Of a stretch of DNA of 5,547 bases, positions 4,824-5,547 are shown piece by piece (within the stretch, counting starts at the first letter, position 1; each line of letters opens with the position of its first letter). The notes under the pieces are model-generated. The model was given only the letters and a program-made list of their open reading frames with translations. It was not told where the DNA came from and did not search any database. Source of the stretch: Solobacterium sp. (GTDB taxonomy: Bacteria > Bacillota_I > Bacilli_A > Erysipelotrichales > Erysipelotrichaceae); assembly GCA_017536845.1 (NCBI GenBank), contig JAFWCP010000485.1, positions 1 to 5,547 of the forward strand, written 5' to 3'. A program made the translations under genes and the position numbers.

Positions 4824-4827
4824 ATTT

Positions 4828-5547
4828 ATGATCGGAAACATCATCATCCTGGCAGTCATACTGATTGTCATTATCGTATTCTTCTGGGCAGTACCGGTCG
4901 GGCTTTGGATTTCAGCCATTGCCTCGGGTGTAACCATCAGCATGTTCAACCTCATCGGCATGCGTCTGCGCCGGGTAAGGCCTTCCGTGATTGTCCTGTC
5001 TTTGATCAAAAGCACCAAGGCCGGCCTGAACCTGAAGGTCAACCAGCTGGAAGCCCACTATCTGGCCGGCGGTGACGTTGACAAGGTCGTCAATGCCCTG
5101 ATTGCGGCGGAAAGAGCCGGTATGAACCTCTCGTTTGAGCAGGCCTCCGCCATTGACCTGGCCGGCCGTGATGTCTTTGAAGCAGTCAAGATGAGCGTTA
5201 CGCCCAAGGTCATTGAAACAGGCATGATCTCAGCCGTTGCCAAAAACGGCATTGAACTGCTGGTCAAGGCCAGAGTAACGGTACGGACTGACATCGACAA
5301 GCTGATCGGCGGTGCCGGGGAAGCAACGGTCCTGGCCCGTGTCGGTGAAGGCATCGTCACAACCGTCGGTTCTTCCGAATCCCATACAGCCGTTCTGGAA
5401 AATCCGGATGAAATCTCCCGGGTTGTCCTTTCCAAGGGCCTTGATTCAGGAACCGCCTATGAAATCATATCCATTGATATCGCGGATATCGACATCGGCA
5501 GGAACATCGGCGCCAACCTGAGAAGCCTGCAGGCGGAAGCAGACAAA
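4828..5547 (+). CDS. floA: Flotillin-like protein FloA, 3' end outside the window
   Basis: The frame is open from the ATG at 4828 to the window end (240 residues, no stop); the full protein is usually about 330. FloA is a membrane scaffold that oligomerises and organises fluid or raft-like membrane domains. The sequence is very close to B. subtilis FloA (YqfA): an N-terminal hydrophobic hairpin at 3-45 ending in GMRLRRV, then [11 protein letters not shown] at 72-82, NALIAAERA at 89-97, AIDLAGRDV at 108-116, SVTPKVIET at 123-131, the [17 protein letters not shown] stretch at 161-177, LENPDEIS at 190-197, [11 protein letters not shown] at 203-213 and [14 protein letters not shown] at 216-229. 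The window stops at QAEADK, where the Ala/Glu-rich coiled-coil tail starts. AAAGGAG (4811-4817) lies ten bases before the ATG. It is second in an operon with the NfeD-like gene. The incomplete end is due to the window, not a mutation. Confidence 0.96.
   Translation, partial: MIGNIIILAVILIVIIVFFWAVPVGLWISAIASGVTISMFNLIGMRLRRVRPSVIVLSLIKSTKAGLNLKVNQLEAHYLAGGDVDKVVNALIAAERAGMNLSFEQASAIDLAGRDVFEAVKMSVTPKVIETGMISAVAKNGIELLVKARVTVRTDIDKLIGGAGEATVLARVGEGIVTTVGSSESHTAVLENPDEISRVVLSKGLDSGTAYEIISIDIADIDIGRNIGANLRSLQAEADK

Noticed and set aside
5475..5498. Near-repeat of GATATC-type words suggesting an operator
   Set aside because: It lies inside floA and is explained by the repetitive conserved peptide IDIADIDIG.

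Overview
The window looks like chromosomal DNA from a low-to-mid G+C Gram-positive bacterium (Bacillota). The evidence is strong purine-rich Shine-Dalgarno sites (GGAGG), short TTGnnn/TAnnnT promoters with TGn-extended -10 elements, U-run terminators, and a flotillin that reads very much like Bacillus subtilis FloA. Base composition is roughly balanced by eye. A gut-type Erysipelotrichia or related Clostridia-like lineage is plausible, but this is a guess. I see no mobile element, CRISPR array, tRNA, rRNA or prophage signature.

Layout. Positions 1-77 are the edge of an unresolved neighbour. From 99 to 1875 (minus strand) there is a tight three-gene operon, read from high to low coordinates: a membrane-anchored GT2 glycosyltransferase of the GtrB/DPM1-like type, a DUF45/YgjP-like zinc metallopeptidase overlapping it by ATGA, and an 89-residue acidic zinc-ribbon protein 2 nt further on. 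A terminator at 77-99 closes the operon. From 1936 to 2943 (minus) lies a second, soluble GT2 glycosyltransferase with its own promoter and terminator. The 103-bp gap 2944-3046 holds two back-to-back promoters. The rightward one drives a calcineurin-like metallophosphoesterase (3047-4105), which ends at a strong terminator (4188-4221). Then comes a short NfeD-like membrane protein (4350-4823) with a structured leader and a TTG start, followed after 4 nt by floA (4828 to the window end, 3' truncated).

How the genes fit together. The two glycosyltransferases probably act on envelope glycans: one would load a sugar onto a polyprenyl phosphate at the membrane, the other would transfer sugars from nucleotide donors in the cytoplasm. 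NfeD and FloA form the conserved pair that organises membrane microdomains. The metallopeptidase, zinc ribbon and phosphoesterase have no assignable substrate from sequence alone.

I do not see a clear new system. The most interesting points are: a probable leaderless start for the GtrB-type gene; two junctions where a terminator U-run overlaps the -35 region of the next promoter; stop codons built into terminator stems; the odd glycosyltransferase-metallopeptidase-zinc ribbon operon; and a short, protease-less NfeD paired with a FloA-type flotillin.
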